A program made the position numbers and the translations under genes. From an uncultured Neomegalonema sp. (GTDB lineage Bacteria > Pseudomonadota > Alphaproteobacteria > Rhodobacterales > Rhodobacteraceae): a DNA stretch of 16,239 bases. The stretch lies in assembly GCA_937944035.1 (NCBI GenBank), contig CALDZQ010000059.1, positions 1 through 16,239 on the forward strand. The letters run 5' to 3'. This document shows, piece by piece, positions 13,694 to 16,239 of the stretch (position 1 is its first letter; each line of letters opens with the position of its first letter). The notes under the pieces were generated by a model. That model did no database searches. It saw nothing but the letters and a program-made list of their open reading frames with translations, and was not told where the DNA came from.

Positions 13694-15316
13694 ATGAAAT
13701 CGTTCACCGCCTTCAAAAATCAACGCGATGGCAGTGTCGCCGTCCTGTTCGGGGCTACCCTGCTTCTGGTCGCCGGGGCTGTCGGTGGTGCAGTCGATTA
13801 TTCGAACGCCACCAAAACACGCGAGGCATTACAGTCCGCCATTGACGCCAGCGTTCTCGCCGCCGCCAGACTGGGCGCAGGCAAACCAAAAATCGAATAT
13901 ACCAGAGCGGCCGAAGCTGTTTTTATGGCCTCGTCGGTATGCGCAAAAAACCCCTGCGTGGCACCCAAAATCACGGTCGAAGCGGACGGCAGCATAAGTG
14001 CCGATGCGGATCTTAATGTGAAAACGTTCATCCTCGATGTCGTTGGCGTTGATGAAGTTCCGATCTCGGTCACAGCAAAAGCAATGCCGCCCACCGAGTT
14101 CGGCGTCGATGTGATGATGGTCCTCGATTACTCAGGGTCAATGAACTGGAATAATAAATACATTTCTATGGCGAATGCCGCGAAAGATTTCATTGATCGC
14201 GCAGATGCGCGCAGCGGTGATAATATGCGCGTCGGAATCGTACCATTTTCGGAATACGTGCTGACCCCCCTTCGCGGCCAATACGCTTTTGACGTGACTG
14301 CCGGCGCCCCGCTGACTGGCGTCGACATCGTCGGCTGCACACTCAACCGCCAATTTCCGCATTCAGTATCCGTCGACACGCCAAGTCCATCCGATCAGGG
14401 CAGCTTATGGCCTGTTGTCAGCTATACAACAGGCGGAGCGTCAAACACATCCGGCTATAGCGACAGCGTCAATCCGGCCATCCAAACGCAAAGATACATC
14501 GTTAACAACGAGACGTATGGCGTTGAGTATTATGAAGTTGGTACTAGTACCGGATTTCCAATAATGCCCAGTCTCAGCTTCGGAACAAGATCAGATGGCA
14601 CACCAGGATTGATTCTTGACGGAGCTAACAAGTTTGCCGTCAGGTTAGATCAAAGCACTTTGGGAAATGTGGATTGGGAGATAATCAACAGCCTTCCGTG
14701 GACGGACGTACCGACGACTTCGCTTAACGGATACGGCGACTCTTCGGGATGGGAAACCACTGCTGACGGCTCACTGCCCTCCGATTTCGACGCGCACCAA
14801 CTGGCGGAGGCGCTGGCAGGCTCATGCGCCACATATGCGGATAGAAGCCTCTGGGCGCGCCCGCTTTCAACCGAGTTCCAAAAGCTCAAAGACGCGATCG
14901 ACAAAATGAAACCGCTCAGCGCAACGAATATCGCCCTGGGCCTCGACTTCGGCTGGCACTACCTGTCTACGAACAAACCGTTCAGCGAAGGCTCCCCGAA
15001 TGCCGGCACAAAACGCTCCCTTGTCCTGCTCTCTGACGGCACGCAAACCGTTGCTGCGCACGGCGAAAGCGGCGCGTTCAACATTGACTCCGCAAACCAG
15101 AACATCACCAAGACATGCACAGCCGCTAAGGCCACCGGAGTTGAAATCTACGCCATCGCTTTCGGTCTCAACGATCAGTGGACGCGTGATTTGCTGAAAA
15201 ACTGTTCTACCGGCGAACCTTACTATTTCGAGCCGAAAGACGGTACGGAATTGGATAAGGTCTTCGATGACATCTTCGACTCCGTTGCCCCGTCGAAACC
15301 AAGGATCACCGGATAA
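13694..15316 (+). CDS. TadG-like pilus-assembly protein with von Willebrand factor A domain
   Basis: A 540-residue protein. The N-terminus has a TadE/G-type membrane anchor (QRDGSVAVLFGATLLLVAGAVGGAVDYS, about 10-37). TadG-like proteins are exported and associate with Flp/Tad pili that mediate adhesion. A vWA domain starts near residue 137 with a metal-ion-dependent adhesion site: DYSGS (145-149), a Thr in the SATNIALGL segment and an Asp in VLLSDGTQ. A long insert of about 190 residues, rich in Gly/Ser/Thr/Asn, lies between the first helices (FSEYVL) and the last part of the domain. Cysteines at CAKNPC, in the insert and near the end may form disulfides. The start is ATG at 13694 with GAGG seven bases upstream. 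No other tad gene is present in the window. Confidence 0.88.
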   Translation: MKSFTAFKNQRDGSVAVLFGATLLLVAGAVGGAVDYSNATKTREALQSAIDASVLAAARLGAGKPKIEYTRAAEAVFMASSVCAKNPCVAPKITVEADGSISADADLNVKTFILDVVGVDEVPISVTAKAMPPTEFGVDVMMVLDYSGSMNWNNKYISMANAAKDFIDRADARSGDNMRVGIVPFSEYVLTPLRGQYAFDVTAGAPLTGVDIVGCTLNRQFPHSVSVDTPSPSDQGSLWPVVSYTTGGASNTSGYSDSVNPAIQTQRYIVNNETYGVEYYEVGTSTGFPIMPSLSFGTRSDGTPGLILDGANKFAVRLDQSTLGNVDWEIINSLPWTDVPTTSLNGYGDSSGWETTADGSLPSDFDAHQLAEALAGSCATYADRSLWARPLSTEFQKLKDAIDKMKPLSATNIALGLDFGWHYLSTNKPFSEGSPNAGTKRSLVLLSDGTQTVAAHGESGAFNIDSANQNITKTCTAAKATGVEIYAIAFGLNDQWTRDLLKNCSTGEPYYFEPKDGTELDKVFDDIFDSVAPSKPRITG

Positions 15317-15331
15317 TTGTAGCGATTGTGA

Positions 15332-15445
15332 GCAAGGTGGAAACACCTTGCGACCCGGAAGTCGCGAAGAAAGAAGTTTAGAGTGTTATCAAGGGCAATG
15401 GGTTCATTGCCCGACTCGGAAAATGCGCCAAAACAAGAAGTTAGA
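15332..15445 (+). repeat. two imperfect direct copies of a hairpin-led unit, offset about 61 bases
   Basis: Copy 1: perfect hairpin GCAAGGTG-GAAA-CACCTTGC (15332-15351), then GACCCGGAA (15352-15360), a GCG triplet, an A-rich stretch and AGAAGTTTAGA (15372-15382). Copy 2: perfect hairpin GGGCAATG-GGTT-CATTGCCC (15393-15412), then GACTCGGAA (15413-15421), GCG, an A-rich stretch and AGAAGTTAGA (15436-15445). The stems differ in sequence but keep the same 8-bp length and 4-base loop, while the linker motifs are nearly identical. That pattern suggests conserved structure, probably as RNA. It begins 15 bases after the TadG-like stop. I do not recognise the family. Confidence 0.55.
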
Positions 15446-15484
15446 CTATCCGGAATGACATTATGTCGTTCAGGATGGTCTAAC
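15440..15484 (+). repeat. long near-perfect hairpin
   Basis: GTTAGACTATCC (15440-15451) pairs with GGATGGTCTAAC (15473-15484) over 12 bp with one G-T pair. After a single G-A mismatch, GAATGACA pairs with TGTCGTTC over 8 more bp, closing on a TTA loop. The 5' arm starts inside the last motif of the second repeat copy (AGAAGTTAGA), so the fold and the repeat are physically linked. Confidence 0.6.
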
Positions 15485-15495
15485 GCAAGAAATCG

Positions 15496-15524
15496 TGCCC
15501 CGGATCACCGTCCGGGGCATTTTT
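15496..15524 (+). terminator. strong intrinsic terminator, plus strand
   Basis: TGCCCCGGA pairs perfectly with TCCGGGGCA around the loop TCACCG, followed by TTTTT. It ends transcripts from the tadG side, including the repeat units and long hairpin. The minus-strand side has no good T-run, so it should act mainly in one direction. Confidence 0.85.
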
Positions 15525-15549
15525 CATCCAAAACCATCCTATTCGCCGC

Positions 15550-16218
15550 TCACGGTTCCGGCGGCGGGGCCAGCACATACAGCGCCAGTGCGTGACAGTT
15601 GGCCAGCACCTCGTCGACCGCGTGAAACTGCCGCTTCCGATGCCCCGGCGGACGACCGGGCCGCAGCACCCGCGTTCTCGGCGAGCGCAATATCCCCGCA
15701 TCCCGCCTTGCCCGCCATCGGGCCAGACGCCGCGCCTGTTCCGGCAAAGTCTCCAGCGCAGACCGCGCCGCCAGCAAACGCCGGCACAGCCGCCCCGCAT
15801 CCACCGGATCGTCCGGCAATACCAGTTTCGGCGTTTCGCGCACCGGATCGAACCCGTCAAAAAAGCTGATACGCGGGCCATAGCCCTTCGCCACGGGCGG
15901 TTTTTCAAAGCCAACCCGTTGTAAAGGCTCAACAATCGTAAAGCGCGGCACAGCCGCCCCCGCCCCGCGCGGGATCACCCCCGCAACCGGAGCCACCCGC
16001 CGCACAGGCGCGGCAACGCGCAGCTCCCGCGCCTCGACAACACTCAACCGCCGCAGCGCCGATTCGGCAGGCCGCAAACTCCGCAGCGCCCAAGAGTGCA
16101 AATGCCTCGGCACACAGCCCACAGAACGATCACCGGAAAGCCCCAAAGAATCGAACAACAGCTCCAGAACGCGCAGCAATGCCGCCAAATTGCGCTCCCG
16201 TGCCAGTGTCCAATCCAT
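15550..16218 (-). CDS. uncharacterised protein, paralogue of the 5028-5684 gene
   Basis: A 222-residue protein of unknown function, second copy of the family at 5028-5684. Shared blocks: MDWTLARERN, VPRH with LRPAESALRRLSVVEAREL, IPRGAG, FFDGFDPVR, DDPVDAGRLCRRLL, LPEQARRLARWRARR, LRPGRPPG, and VDEVLANCHALALYVLAPP, in the same order and spacing. The middle region (about residues 85-110) and the stretch before RPGRPPG diverge. I chose the ATG at 16218 because the paralogue also begins with MDW after a GGGCGAYATG leader; an ATG four codons upstream (16230) is the alternative. Its stop is 25 bases from the plus-strand terminator region of the convergent TadG-like gene. No domain or active-site motif is evident. 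Confidence 0.75.
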   Translation of the reverse strand: MDWTLARERNLAALLRVLELLFDSLGLSGDRSVGCVPRHLHSWALRSLRPAESALRRLSVVEARELRVAAPVRRVAPVAGVIPRGAGAAVPRFTIVEPLQRVGFEKPPVAKGYGPRISFFDGFDPVRETPKLVLPDDPVDAGRLCRRLLAARSALETLPEQARRLARWRARRDAGILRSPRTRVLRPGRPPGHRKRQFHAVDEVLANCHALALYVLAPPPEP

Positions 16219-16239
16219 ATCGCCCGTCATCCTTGTGTT

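Noticed and set aside
15329..15525. Type III toxin-antitoxin antitoxin RNA (ToxI-like tandem repeats before a terminator).
   Set aside because: No ToxN-like gene follows. The next gene is convergent and belongs to an unrelated unknown family, and there are only two units of about 61 bases.

Overview
This window reads as chromosomal DNA from an alphaproteobacterium. The G+C content is high. The gene families (a CnoX/YbbN-type thioredoxin followed by LON-domain and Trm112-like genes, an Ala-tRNA(Pro) editing protein, a DEQH-type RecG, a TadG-like pilus protein) match that class in content and order. I cannot resolve family or genus. There is no transposase, integrase, phage gene, CRISPR array, tRNA or rRNA that I can see.

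Left block (1-5684, all minus strand, transcribed right to left). It starts with an uncharacterised protein (5684-5028) that ends at a probable terminator. Next comes a tight run: HpcH/HpaI-type CoA-ester lyase, ProXp-ala-like tRNA editing protein, CnoX-like thioredoxin/TPR protein, LON substrate-binding-domain protein and Trm112-like protein. Most members of this run overlap by 4-8 bases. A FucA-like class II aldolase and the N-terminal part of glucose-6-phosphate isomerase (cut by the window edge) follow.

Middle block (5685-12389). A 420-base non-coding stretch holds several hairpins, promoter-like boxes and a minus-strand terminator, and may be a small RNA gene or a dispersed repeat. recG follows (minus). 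A structured 350-base gap precedes a YugP-like membrane zinc metallopeptidase (plus). That gene meets, stop codon to stop codon, a ligA-linked gene for a single-pass membrane protein (minus). Upstream of ligA lies the C-terminal remnant of an Lrp/AsnC regulator whose DNA-binding half is gone.

Right block (12390-16239). folB is translationally coupled to a family 2 glycosyltransferase (plus). A lone TadG-like von Willebrand A protein (plus) follows, with a low-G+C insert inside its vWA domain. After its stop lies a striking non-coding segment: two imperfect direct copies of a hairpin-led unit about 61 bases apart, a 20-bp long hairpin and a strong intrinsic terminator. The window ends in a second copy (minus) of the uncharacterised protein family seen at 5028-5684.

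Most genes are housekeeping: sugar-phosphate metabolism, proteostasis, tRNA quality control, recombination and DNA ligation, folate synthesis. The least explained parts are the two structured non-coding regions and the paralogous pair of unknown proteins.
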